A stretch of 64,000 nt of DNA, from assembly GCA_019359445.1 (NCBI GenBank), contig JAHHHJ010000007.1, positions 62,001 through 126,000 of the forward strand, given 5' to 3'. Position 1 is the stretch's first letter, and every line of letters begins with the position of its first letter. The notes below the pieces were generated by a model. That model was not told the DNA's origin, ran no database searches, and saw only the letters and a program-made list of their open reading frames with translations. Position numbers and translations under genes: made by a program. The stretch is from Kastovskya adunca ATA6-11-RM4 (GTDB lineage: Bacteria; Cyanobacteriota; Cyanobacteriia; Cyanobacteriales; Coleofasciculaceae). This document shows positions 36,253-44,136 of this stretch, piece by piece.

Positions 36253-37191
36253 TTAGAGGGTATCGCTTCTGCGCCGGAGTACATTGAGCAGCGTGATAAA
36301 TGTTGGGGGAGGGGAGGCGATCGCTTCCACCTCATCCCCCCTTAGGGGATGCTGTAACTTTAGTTTCCACGCATGTAGCGCTTGACCGGGTAAGTTAACC
36401 CCAACAGAGTGTCCAGAACTATACACAGGATCGCCCACAATCGGATGCCCTATGTAGGCACTATGAACCCGAATTTGGTGAGTGCGTCCGGTTTCCAACT
36501 GAAAGTGGATCAGGGTGTAGTTGCCCAAGCGTTCTTGAACTTGCCAGTGAGTAATCGCTAGGCGTCCACCCTTTTCAATTGGCACCACAGCCATTTTTTT
36601 GCGGTCAACAAGATGCCGTCCAATAGGAACATCAATGGTGCCGCTTTCTGTATCGGGGGCACCGTAGACAATGGCAAGGTACTCACGGCGGGCAGTTTTG
36701 GCTTTGAGCTGGGCTTGTAGGTGTTGGTGGGCAAGGTCGGTTTTAGCGACAACCAGTGCGCCACTGGTATCTTTATCCAAACGGTGGACAATGCCGGGAC
36801 GTTGCACGCCGCCGATCCCGGCGAGGTTCTGGCAATGGGCGAGAAGGGCATTGACGAGGGTGCCACTCTCATGACCCGGTGCGGGATGGACGACTAAGCC
36901 GGCGGGTTTGTTGATAATGATCAGGCAGTCGTCTTCGTAAAGAACATCGAGGGGGATATCTTCCGGTTGCAGGTCGAGGGGCTGGGCTTCGGGAATGCTA
37001 AGGGAGATGCGATCGCCTTTTTGGACGATTACTTTTTTGGAGGTGCAAATCTGTTCATTGATTTGCACGTTGCCTGTCTCAATCAGTTTTTGCAGGCGAG
37101 AACGAGAGATGTCAGACAGTTGTTGGGAAAGATAGCGGTCGAGGCGATCGCTACTGGTTTCGACTTGGAGCAGGATGGGGGAAATTGTCAC
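36253..37191 (-). CDS. rluD: RluA-family pseudouridine synthase (RluD-like)
   Basis: An rRNA pseudouridine synthase. An N-terminal S4 domain (RLDRYLSQQLSDISRSRLQKL) is followed by the catalytic domain with GIVHRLDKDTSGALVVAKT (catalytic Asp), GRTHQIRVHSAYIGHPIVGD and LHAWKL. The frame is open to an ATG at 37281, but the first 30 codons are translated repeat (FHTSYFTLHTSYFTLHP). I therefore prefer the GTG at 37191. The nearest homologue class is RluD, but substrate specificity was not tested. Confidence 0.88.
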   Translation of the reverse strand: MTISPILLQVETSSDRLDRYLSQQLSDISRSRLQKLIETGNVQINEQICTSKKVIVQKGDRISLSIPEAQPLDLQPEDIPLDVLYEDDCLIIINKPAGLVVHPAPGHESGTLVNALLAHCQNLAGIGGVQRPGIVHRLDKDTSGALVVAKTDLAHQHLQAQLKAKTARREYLAIVYGAPDTESGTIDVPIGRHLVDRKKMAVVPIEKGGRLAITHWQVQERLGNYTLIHFQLETGRTHQIRVHSAYIGHPIVGDPVYSSGHSVGVNLPGQALHAWKLKLQHPLRGDEVEAIASPPPTFITLLNVLRRRSDTL

Positions 37192-37196
37192 AGGAG

Positions 37197-37335
37197 AAGG
37201 ATGAAGGGTGAAGTATGAAGTATGAAGGGTGAAGTATGAAGTATGAAATAGGCGATTGGAGTAATGGCTAATCGTTGTCAATTTTTCTCTCCCCCGCTCC
37301 CTGGCTCCCCGGCTCCCCGGCTCTCCGGCTCCTCA
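37197..37335. repeat. Inverted copy of the GAAGTATGAAGG / CCGGCTCC tandem repeats
   Basis: Five units of GAAGTATGAA(GGGT) at 37203-37246 are followed after 45 bases by CTCCCTGGCTCCCCGGCTCC units (37292-37335). This is the reverse orientation of the tracts at 15838 and 20255. The first part overlaps a possible longer start of the rluD-like gene. Confidence 0.8.
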
Positions 37336-37360
37336 TCACCCCATCACCCGCCAGCACTTT

Positions 37361-38134
37361 TCAGGGTGCCAAAATATCGTGCATCTTGACGACATTGCCG
37401 ATGACAGCGATCGCGGGGGCTTCAAACTGGGTGGCTTCTACTTGCGCGACGATAGTTTCTAAAGTGCCAATGAGTTCTTCTTGCTCCGGTCGCGTACCCC
37501 ACCGAATCAGGGCAACGGGGGTTTGAAGACTTAATCCTGCACCCGTTAATGCTTCTACAATGTTGGGTAAATTGTGGACGCCCATGTAAATAACAATGGT
37601 TTCAGAACCCTGGGCGATCGCCTGCCAGTTCACTTCTGAACGGTACTTCCCTATCGATTCATGCCCGGTTACAAAGGTGACGGAAGAACTGTGGGTACGG
37701 TGAGTTAAAGGAATGCCAGCATAGGCAGGGGCGGCAATGCCGGAGGTGACGCCTGGGATGACTTCCACCGGAACACCCGCCTTAACTAAGTCTTCCATCT
37801 CTTCACCGCCACGACCGAAGACAAAGGGGTCGCCACCTTTTAGCCGCACTACAATGGCTGCCGTCTGTGCCTTTTCAATTAGGAGCTGCGTTGTCTCGTG
37901 CTGAAATTTGGAATGACGCCCCCGCCGCTTTCCCGCGTCGATTTTTTCGGCTAGGGGGTTAATCATTGCCAAGATCTGTGGGCTGACGAGGGCATCGTAA
38001 ATTACGACATCAGCACACTCTAATAATCCTTTTCCCTTGAGCGTCAGCAAGCCAGGGTCTCCTGGCCCTGCCCCTACTAGGTAAACCTTACCTAAACAGG
38101 CTTGCTGAAAATTTGGTTCGATAGTCTGGGTCAT
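37361..38134 (-). CDS. cobA: Uroporphyrinogen-III C-methyltransferase
   Basis: Makes precorrin-2 from uroporphyrinogen III with SAM, the branch point to siroheme and cobalamin. The 257 residues have VYLVGAGPGDPGLLTLKG, VVRLKGGDPFVFGRGGEE and VIPGVTSGIAAPAYAGIPLTHR, the three standard motifs. It lacks a CysG dehydrogenase domain, and the neighbouring chelatase gene supplies the last step. The two lie 50 bases apart on one strand and are probably an operon for siroheme. Confidence 0.94.
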   Translation of the reverse strand: MTQTIEPNFQQACLGKVYLVGAGPGDPGLLTLKGKGLLECADVVIYDALVSPQILAMINPLAEKIDAGKRRGRHSKFQHETTQLLIEKAQTAAIVVRLKGGDPFVFGRGGEEMEDLVKAGVPVEVIPGVTSGIAAPAYAGIPLTHRTHSSSVTFVTGHESIGKYRSEVNWQAIAQGSETIVIYMGVHNLPNIVEALTGAGLSLQTPVALIRWGTRPEQEELIGTLETIVAQVEATQFEAPAIAVIGNVVKMHDILAP

Positions 38135-38184
38135 TGCTTGTCTGCTCGAAGGAATGCTGCTTTTAGAGTTAGCCTGTCAGTCGC

Positions 38185-39009
38185 TCAAACTTCTGTTAAG
38201 TCCACAACCAAATTGGCAAGTTCCATACTGGCACCAATGGGTTCGTGAAGACTTAGCTGCAGGTGGGGAAACTGGGCTTGCAGTTCGGCAACTGTTTGGG
38301 CGATGGCATCAGTAATTCCCCCCGCAAAGAGGAAGTAGGGCAAAATCGCAATTCTTTGCTGACCTGCCTCGGCTAAGGCAGTAATTTGCTCCTCTAGGCT
38401 CGGTGATACCGACCAGTACGCCGCTACTCCCCCCAAATATTCAGCGACGGCTTCTACGGGGGTATTACTTCCCGGACGGCGACTACCGTGGGACAACAAA
38501 ACGAGCGCTGCCGATGCTTCTAGATTGATTTGATTAGCCAGTAGCGGCTTTAAACCGGGATGAGCGCCCAAGTGCGGTCGTAAGTTCAGTTTGATGGCAT
38601 TGCCTAGTTGCTCTTGCGCTGTAGCTACTTCTGCCGGAATGTCTTCCATCACATGCACCCCAGGCAGCAGAAACAAGGGCAACAACTGCAAGCGACTGCA
38701 CCCGGAGGTGAGGGCTTGGGAGCCAAATTCACAAATTTGCTGGTGTAACGGTAATGGCGCTAATTCTAAAGCGGCTGTTCCCACCAGAGGGTGCCAGCTA
38801 CTACTTACCAGTACGACGCGATCGCCTTTTTGTTTTTGTAAAGCATTGCTTTCCTGAGAGGAGCTGACTTCACGATAATTTGGCGTCCAGAGCGCGTCCT
38901 CAGTTCCTAGTTGAGTACGTACCAGATCGGCTAGGTTGTCCATCGCCGCTTGGGGACGGGAATCGCGGCTCCCGTGAGAAATCAACAGATGAGCAGATAA
39001 CAAAGGCAA
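38185..39009 (-). CDS. Sirohydrochlorin chelatase, two-domain form
   Basis: Inserts a divalent metal (Fe for siroheme, or Co) into sirohydrochlorin. The 274 residues contain two tandem CbiX/SirB-like halves: LLISHGSRDSRPQAA near the start and LVLLSHGSRRPGSNTPVEA in the middle. Each has the active His of the family. A pseudo-dimer of this length is usual in cyanobacteria. It lies directly upstream of cobA. Confidence 0.9.
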   Translation of the reverse strand: MPLLSAHLLISHGSRDSRPQAAMDNLADLVRTQLGTEDALWTPNYREVSSSQESNALQKQKGDRVVLVSSSWHPLVGTAALELAPLPLHQQICEFGSQALTSGCSRLQLLPLFLLPGVHVMEDIPAEVATAQEQLGNAIKLNLRPHLGAHPGLKPLLANQINLEASAALVLLSHGSRRPGSNTPVEAVAEYLGGVAAYWSVSPSLEEQITALAEAGQQRIAILPYFLFAGGITDAIAQTVAELQAQFPHLQLSLHEPIGASMELANLVVDLTEV

Positions 39010-39492
39010 TGGTATGTTTTCTTACAAAACTTTGCTGTGTGAATAATTGTATCCTTTCTCGCTCGTGGGTTTTGTATCAAGTGTTTCTTTTAGGAAAATT
39101 TTGATAGTTTAATGCGGCTTTTTACGGGACTTTCTCAGGTGACAAGAGGCGATCGCTCAGAATGTTTCATCTTGCACGAATTTGCGGCTTTTTTAGCTGT
39201 AATTTCTGTAAAACCTGAAAACGGCTTTTCCTTTTCTTGCCAATCCCAATTATTCAGCTACCACAACTAAGTTTTAAGATAGGTACGCTTAAATAAAGCC
39301 AGCACAGGTGTAAGGTGAGCATTTCTAAGAAATAACTTTTGTCTAGTATTTCCAGCGCGATCACGAATAATACTCACCAGACATTTAATTAGCTCCGGCT
39401 ACTTAAAACTCCATAAAAAAATGTAGCCAGGGATAAAACCTCCCTAGCTACTGCACTTAAAGGGCTATTACTCAACCCTTAAAAACTTATGT
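39010..39492. other. Spacer, no gene
   Basis: 483 bases between the Mn-catalase stop and the chelatase start (both minus strand). Apart from the terminator at 39414-39451, it shows AT-rich sequence only. No cobalamin riboswitch core was found. Confidence 0.55.
39414..39451 (-). terminator. Terminator after the Mn-catalase gene
   Basis: On the minus strand GTAGCTAGGGA pairs with TCCCTGGCTAC (one G-T pair), with a 7-base loop, followed by ATTTTTTT. It lies about 42 bases after the stop of the gene. Confidence 0.88.
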
Positions 39493-40176
39493 CTACCGTT
39501 GCGCGGGATTGGCAACATACTTAAAGTTTTCGTCCGAGTTCCAAGGGCCGCGCTCATCCTGACCGTTGGTAGATAAGTTGTAGTAAATATCTACCGTCTC
39601 GTCTGGCTGAACATTACCGAAGAAAGGATCGGTAAGTTTACCCATCGAATCCAGGGCTTTCATAAACATCTTTGTGTGGGAAATTTCCCGTGTCAGCAGA
39701 TGCACCAGAGTTTCCTTAGTTCCGGCGTCAGGTGCCATTTTGACCAATGATTCATAGGTTTGACGTGCGCCCGCCTCAGCAGCAAGATTGGCTCGCAAGT
39801 CTCGAACAACGTCGCCCCCTTCATTTAAGTAAGCCGCTGTCCAAGCCACGCCTTGACTATCTAGAAAGTGTGGCCCCATACCGCGCACAGCAAATAGACT
39901 ACTCTTAAAGGCTTCAGTTTGATCGACATTTTTAGTGTGAGATTCGATGAGTTTACCAACCATTTCCAAGTGGCTAAACTCTTCAATGGCGATATCCTGA
40001 AGCATGTCTTTGATACCAGCGTCTTCTACATGAAAAGACTGCACCCAGTATTGCAATGCGGCAGAAAGTTCGCCTGTAGCTCCCCCAAACTGTTCTAATA
40101 GTAGTTGAGCAAAACGTGGATTAGGCTCGTCAATCTTAACATCTTTAGCGATGAGTTCTTTTTTATGAAAAAACAC
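39493..40176 (-). CDS. Manganese (non-heme) catalase family protein
   Basis: A ferritin-like four-helix protein of 227 residues that breaks down H2O2. The metal ligands are visible in EQFGGATGELSAALQYWVQS, IAIEEFSHLEMVGKLIESHT, LAAEAGARQTYE and TREISHTKMFMKAL. The tail (DIYYNLSTNGQDERGPWN) matches the family, in which it packs on the hexamer. It has its own terminator and stands alone, so it is likely regulated separately by oxidative stress. Confidence 0.9.
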   Translation of the reverse strand: MFFHKKELIAKDVKIDEPNPRFAQLLLEQFGGATGELSAALQYWVQSFHVEDAGIKDMLQDIAIEEFSHLEMVGKLIESHTKNVDQTEAFKSSLFAVRGMGPHFLDSQGVAWTAAYLNEGGDVVRDLRANLAAEAGARQTYESLVKMAPDAGTKETLVHLLTREISHTKMFMKALDSMGKLTDPFFGNVQPDETVDIYYNLSTNGQDERGPWNSDENFKYVANPAQR

Positions 40177-40737
40177 GATTTACTTCCTACTTTTGAGATG
40201 ATTTCTTTAAAGAAAAACCTAGAATTTGCGATTCTGAGTAAACAACAAATTTTTTGTATCTGTCGTCATATTTTCTGGTCACAGATTTAACAGTAAAGCA
40301 CATATTTTCTGTTATCCTGCCTCTTAAGGCAGGCTTTGAGGTAAAAATTCCTCTATCGAAAGGCAAAGATGGGGAAAAAGGATAAAGGATGAAGTATGAA
40401 GTATGAAATTATGAGGGGTAAGAGGTAAGAGGTTAGGGGTTATCGCCTCTCCTCATTTCCCGTTCGGACTTCGCGGCTCGACGCTTCGAGAAGCCGTTCG
40501 GCTGACGCTCACGGCGGAAGCCTCAGCGACCACTGAGCTTCGCCGAACGTCTGAGCGCGGTTCCTGAGCACTTCGACCCTTCGGCAAACTCAGGGCAACG
40601 CAAGCGTTCGACTGAGCGCTCACGCCGAAGTCTCAGTGTTCCACCTGCCGAAGGGCAGTCGAACGCTGAGTTCACGTTGAAGCCTGTTCCCCATCACCTC
40701 ATCTCCCACTCAGGACTCAGCACTCAGCACTCAGGAC
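40177..40737. other. Repeat-rich spacer
   Basis: 561 bases without a gene. The half nearest the catalase is ordinary AT-rich leader. From 40380 onward it is a mosaic of dispersed repeats, described in a separate entry. Confidence 0.65.
40380..40737. repeat. Mosaic of dispersed palindromic repeats
   Basis: GGATGAAGTATGAAGTATG units (40387-40407) come first. A stretch of overlapping palindromic pieces follows, such as CGACGCTTCGAGAAGCCG, AGCGTTCGACTGAGCGCTC and GACTTCGGC/GCCGAAGTC. ACTCAGGACTCAGCACTCAG units end the tract. The pieces recur at 28760-28820 and inside the IscB remnant. Confidence 0.8.
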
Positions 40738-42180
40738 TTAAACACCCCCACACTGTTCCAGTTTGGCGGCTAAAGTGCCAGCGTGTCGCCACCATTGGTA
40801 GCCGCCTACCCAGCGGCGGGAGGGGAGATGTCCGACAGGGGAGGAATTGATGAAGTTGAAGGCGGAGTCGAGGTCAGGTGGGTTGTGGGTGGGCCAACCG
40901 ATGCGATCGCAAAAACTGGGATAATCATCACCAACATCTCGATAAATCGCACTTTGTACGCTAAAGCCAAAGTGTCCGTTACTGTACTTCAGCCACAATT
41001 GGTCAATTGTCTGCAAATCTTCACAAGGTAATTTGTTGATGTCGCTGTTGTAGAGATATTGTCCCGGTAATTTGTTGACACTCTGACAGAGGATATTCCA
41101 GGTTTCGCTATCGGCGTCTTTCCATTTCCGTTTTGCCAGGAATTCTTGCAGCTTTGTGTAGTTAATGCCGTCTTTGGACGTTATCTGGGTATGGGTAGCA
41201 GACTGAAGGCGGGTTTTGGCAGTCAGTAAAGTGATGTTGTGTGGAGAAATAAGCTGAGTTTTGGCAGAATGCGGAAGCAGGGTTTTGGTAGCAGGTGGCT
41301 TTGTCTGCATCGCCTGCAAAACTTCGGCTGCACTTTGGAAGCGTTGACTAATTTTTCCTTGAAGTAATCGATTGAGAATTTGACTGAGGCGATCGCTAAC
41401 AGGATTTTCTGGTAGTACAAAGTCACGCCACGCCCAGCCGTCCTCCACAATATCGAACATATCCAGGGGAGGAATGCCTGTGAGGAGGTGAATACAGGTG
41501 ACGCCCAAGCTGTAGAGGTCGCTGGTAGGATGGGCTTTGCCTCTCGTTTGCTCCGGTGCCATATATTCTGGGCTACCAATGATTGTCCCTGTCTGGAGCA
41601 GTTGGGTGTGGGAAAAGAGTTTGGCGATGCCGAAGTCGATGAGAACGGGTAAGCGATCGCTTTGGCGGTGAATGATATTAGCGGGTTTGATATCGCGGTG
41701 GATAACCTGACGTTCGTGGATAAATTGTAGGACGGGTAGGAGGTTTTGCAGCAGCGACCAGATTTGGGCTTCCGTGTAAGAGCCTTGTTGCTGCAACTTG
41801 TTACCCAGGGTTAAGCCCTCAATTAATTCCTGTACGAGATAAAGCTGTCGGTCGTGTTCAAAGTGAGCGAGTAGTGTGGGAATTTGAGGATGTCTGCCCA
41901 ACTGGTCTAAGCGCATTGCTTCCTGGCGAAACAAGGCGACGGCTTTGTTAAAAGTAGCGCGATCGCTAGAAGAAAAACAGAGTTGCTTGATCACACACTG
42001 GGGTCGAGAGGGAATATGTCCGTCAACTGCCAGAAACGTCTTGCCAAACCCCCCTTGACCAATCGGCTGCATCGGGCGATAGCGGTCTTTGAGTACCAAC
42101 TGGACACCACAGTAGCGGCAAAACTGCTCTGTATCCAAGTTGCGAGGATTCGTACACCCAAGACCCACACAGTAGCTCAT
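40738..42180 (-). CDS. Serine/threonine kinase fused to a GUN4 domain
   Basis: 480 residues from the ATG at 42180 (the frame is open to 42246). Order: a short zinc-ribbon-like segment (CVGLGCTNPRN with QFCRYCGVQL); an Hanks-type kinase with IGQGGFGKTFLAVDG, Lys in CVIKQL, HRDIKPANII, LIDFGIAKL and SPEYMAPEQTRGKA; a linker; and a C-terminal GUN4 domain (LQEFLAKRKWKDADSETW, FGFSVQSAIY, FCDRIGW). GUN4 binds porphyrins and activates Mg-chelatase in its stand-alone form. Fusion to a kinase suggests a porphyrin- or light-linked signal input, as inference. Confidence 0.92.
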   Translation of the reverse strand: MSYCVGLGCTNPRNLDTEQFCRYCGVQLVLKDRYRPMQPIGQGGFGKTFLAVDGHIPSRPQCVIKQLCFSSSDRATFNKAVALFRQEAMRLDQLGRHPQIPTLLAHFEHDRQLYLVQELIEGLTLGNKLQQQGSYTEAQIWSLLQNLLPVLQFIHERQVIHRDIKPANIIHRQSDRLPVLIDFGIAKLFSHTQLLQTGTIIGSPEYMAPEQTRGKAHPTSDLYSLGVTCIHLLTGIPPLDMFDIVEDGWAWRDFVLPENPVSDRLSQILNRLLQGKISQRFQSAAEVLQAMQTKPPATKTLLPHSAKTQLISPHNITLLTAKTRLQSATHTQITSKDGINYTKLQEFLAKRKWKDADSETWNILCQSVNKLPGQYLYNSDINKLPCEDLQTIDQLWLKYSNGHFGFSVQSAIYRDVGDDYPSFCDRIGWPTHNPPDLDSAFNFINSSPVGHLPSRRWVGGYQWWRHAGTLAAKLEQCGGV

Positions 42181-42291
42181 ACTCCAGTCACCGCATCTGC
42201 AGCCCTCTTGTATTATTCTTTCCCAGTATTCCCGGTGTAGAGGCAAAGATGCTGCGAATTTAGGGAAAATTTACCGAGATTGGCGTTTGCT

Positions 42292-42675
42292 TTACAATTT
42301 TTCGGCTTGATAGGTGTAGAACTGTTGGAATGCGCCCACTGACTCAAATTGATAGGCAGGCAAAAAAGGCCCGACATTTAAATCGGTTTGATAGACGCTG
42401 AAGAGAAGGTAGTTCTGCCGCTGTGTCGTCTCGGAAATTATCTGCCGAATTTGAGGACGTCCCGTATCTACTAGGGAGACACATTGACGCTGGAGAAAGT
42501 TTTCAAAAGTATTCGGGATGTTCTGGGTACAGACTTCTTCCTTTAAATAGGTGGTTAACTGCTCAACAGCGTACTCCTCGTAGTTTTCTTGACCTGGATT
42601 GGTCAATGCCATAGCTCCTCCCACTCCAATTAGAGCTGTTCCGGCGATCGCTGCAACCACTTGTAAACCATTCAT
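42292..42675 (-). CDS. DUF4359-type exported small protein
   Basis: 127 residues. A hydrophobic N terminus (VVAAIAGTALIGVGGAMALT) acts as signal or anchor, followed by NPGQENYEEYAVEQL and LKEEVC, with a second Cys near the middle that could pair with it. The pattern is what I recall for DUF4359. It is probably periplasmic or lumenal. Function is unknown. It lies beside the kinase-GUN4 gene, with which it may be co-expressed (spacing 46 bases to the longest frame). Confidence 0.65.
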   Translation of the reverse strand: MNGLQVVAAIAGTALIGVGGAMALTNPGQENYEEYAVEQLTTYLKEEVCTQNIPNTFENFLQRQCVSLVDTGRPQIRQIISETTQRQNYLLFSVYQTDLNVGPFLPAYQFESVGAFQQFYTYQAEKL

Positions 42676-42791
42676 GCTGCTTCTTTGTTGAGATTTTAGG
42701 TATAGTTACACCCACCCCGGCTAAATTTCCGGTGAACTGAGTGAAAAACTAGATCAATGAACACACCAAATGTTATATTGAAAAATACAAT

Positions 42792-42865
42792 GGCGAGCGT
42801 AGCCAAGTGGTTAAGGCAGTGGATTGTGATTCCACCACTCGCGGGTTCAAGTCCCGTCGTTCGCC
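42792..42865 (+). tRNA. tRNA-His (GTG)
   Basis: A full cloverleaf is visible. The acceptor is GCGAGCG with CGTTCGC, preceded by G (-1) and ended by C73, the His identity pair. The D-arm is GCC/GGC, the anticodon stem is GTGGA/TCCAC with loop TTGTGAT, so the anticodon is GTG, and the T-arm is GCGGGTTCAAGTCCCGT. CCA is not encoded. Confidence 0.97.
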
Positions 42866-42891
42866 CTCATTGTTCCGAACTTATAGATAAG

Positions 42892-42925
42892 AGGATGTAG
42901 CAAAGCAAGCTGCATCCTTTTTTTT
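42892..42925 (+). terminator. Terminator after tRNA-His
   Basis: AGGATGTAGC pairs with GCTGCATCCT (one G-T pair) around AAAGCAA and is followed by seven T residues, 27 bases after the tRNA end. Confidence 0.9.
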
Positions 42926-42951
42926 GCCATCCTCAGATGCTAACGTCTCAG

Positions 42952-42983
42952 ATCCCCAACTCCTTAGAGAAGCCGGGGATATT
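42952..42983. repeat. ATCCCC...GGGGAT palindromic repeat, copy 1
   Basis: GATCCCCAACTCCTTAGAGAAGC followed by CGGGGATAT forms a near-palindrome of the common cyanobacterial 'ATCCCCGACTTC...GAAGTCGGGGAT' type. A degraded relative lies at 43587-43622 (AGCTCCCCGACTTCTCTC, then GTAGGAGAT). Confidence 0.6.
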
Positions 42984-43085
42984 GACTTTACGAATCATTT
43001 AGAACCGCTATATATAGCCTCTCATTTAGTGAATTAGTATGAAGAATTGACTAAAAATAAATTTCCTAAAGTTTTATAAATACAT

Positions 43086-43129
43086 AAAAAATTCCCCTCT
43101 TTTAGTAGAAAAATTTACCAAGAAAGGGG
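43086..43129 (-). terminator. Weak terminator after the YkvA-like gene
   Basis: On the minus strand CCCCTTTCTT pairs imperfectly with AAAAGAGGGG around a 16-base loop, then AATTTTTTA. It lies 26 bases after the stop at 43155. Confidence 0.45.
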
Positions 43130-43154
43130 TAAGTAATAAATTTTGGTATGTTGA

Positions 43155-43463
43155 CTATTTGACAGTGTAGGCATCAACGTCAACTGCATCAGCACTATAC
43201 CCTTCAGCATCAGAAGCAACAGCTCCAGCATCCCGTGCCTTTAGACGCTGCGAGAGCATTTGAGAAATTTCTGAAATCAGCAGTGTCAAAATAACGCCGT
43301 CATCAATCCACCCGATTACGGGGATGAAATCCGGGGCAATATCAATTGGGCTAAAAAGATAAGCTAAAGACCCTAGAATTAACCACCAGCGATATTTGGG
43401 GTTACGGATGGTGCTGCGATACCAGTTATAAAGTGATTGGATTGAAAAATTATTCATTAGCAA
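43155..43463 (-). CDS. YkvA family (DUF1232) protein
   Basis: 102 residues. The hallmark segment PKYRWWLILGSLAYLFSPIDIAPDFIP with VIGWIDDGVILTLLISEI is typical of DUF1232, a small membrane-associated domain of unknown function. The C-terminal 25 residues are Ala/Asp-rich and non-conserved. The first ATG at 43463 is followed two codons later by a second. It lies next to tRNA-His and upstream of the IscB element. Confidence 0.88.
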   Translation of the reverse strand: MLMNNFSIQSLYNWYRSTIRNPKYRWWLILGSLAYLFSPIDIAPDFIPVIGWIDDGVILTLLISEISQMLSQRLKARDAGAVASDAEGYSADAVDVDAYTVK

Positions 43464-43838
43464 ACCATTTAGTTAGTTACTTTTATGCTTTTATATTGAC
43501 AAACTTTGCTGATGAATTCTGGTGCGGATAACCCCCCTACTTTTGTCGAGTTTGCTAAAGGGGGCAGAGAAGGCATCCCAGTAGTTCAGCTCCCCGACTT
43601 CTCTCATAAGTAGGAGATATCGCCTTCAGTATGGGAGCGATCGCATTAGTAAGATAAACATCATTCGCGATCCCAAACTACCCGCGTTAGCCTTCGCTCA
43701 GCCTGATAGAGTACAATCCCTCGGTAATCAAGTCACATCCTGAAGAAAAACCTCCGTAAAATCGCGGGGCTTTTCCTGAATTGACAAATCCATCAGGAAA
43801 AATGATGTCAGTTCTACAGAGACTGATGCCGTCATGAA
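43464..43838. other. Spacer left of the IscB element
   Basis: 375 bases with no gene. It carries the second copy of the TCCCCGACTTC repeat (43587-43622). At 43772-43801 is TCCTGA..TCAGGA, a possible left-end hairpin of the adjoining mobile unit. The exact left boundary of the element was not fixed. Confidence 0.5.
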
Positions 43839-44089
43839 CCCCATGCCTAAAGGCAGGGGCTTGTAGACTCCCCGACATTTTGAGCGGGATACAAGCCACA
43901 ACATGACCAGCCTAAGACCTTCGAGGTCTACGTTTTCACGCGTCATGATACCTACAAATGCGTCGCTAGTTTGTAGCTCTATCGTTGGTTGTTAAACATC
44001 TGTAGTGGGTTAAGGAAGTGCAGCCAACCCAACAAGCCTGGAAAACATTGGCGAAGCGAACGTTACGAGCAATTAGAGGAGACGCAACA
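43839..44089 (+). ncRNA. Candidate HEARO / omega-RNA of the IscB element
   Basis: Directly upstream of the IscB start lies a dense series of hairpins: CCCC(A)TGCC/GGCAGGGG (43839-43859), GCTTGTA/TACAAGC (43859-43896, CCCG/CGGG inside), CATGAC/GTCATG (43902-43947) enclosing AGACCT-TCG-AGGTCT (43915-43929), CTACAAA/TTTGTAG (43952-43976), and GGGTT/AACCC near 44010-44030. HEARO RNAs are known to lie immediately 5' of IscB-type HNH genes and to serve as guide RNA with the guide at the 5' end. Identification rests on position and structure, not on a covariance search. Confidence 0.65.
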
Positions 44090-44136
44090 ATGTCTAACTT
44101 TGTCTTTGTAGTGAGCTGGTTCGATTTGACCTGCAA
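44090..44136 (+). pseudogene. iscB: 5' fragment of iscB, out of frame after internal deletion
   Basis: ATG at 44090 opens MSNFVFVV, which is how IscB proteins begin. The natural continuation (a short PLMP domain, RuvC-I, bridge helix) is missing. The next bases join at GAGCTGGTTCGATTTGAC (ELVRFD), the RuvC-II segment, but in another frame, so the 5' frame ends after 16 codons. About 180 residues appear lost, by comparison with known IscB layout. Confidence 0.75.

Noticed and set aside
39010-39492. Possible cobalamin riboswitch near the siroheme genes
   Set aside because: The conserved cobalamin-box pattern was not found, and only a plain terminator of the upstream gene is present.
43687-43946. 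Two minus-strand open frames of about 70 codons left of iscB
   Set aside because: They run antisense through the structured RNA region and lack any similarity to known proteins.
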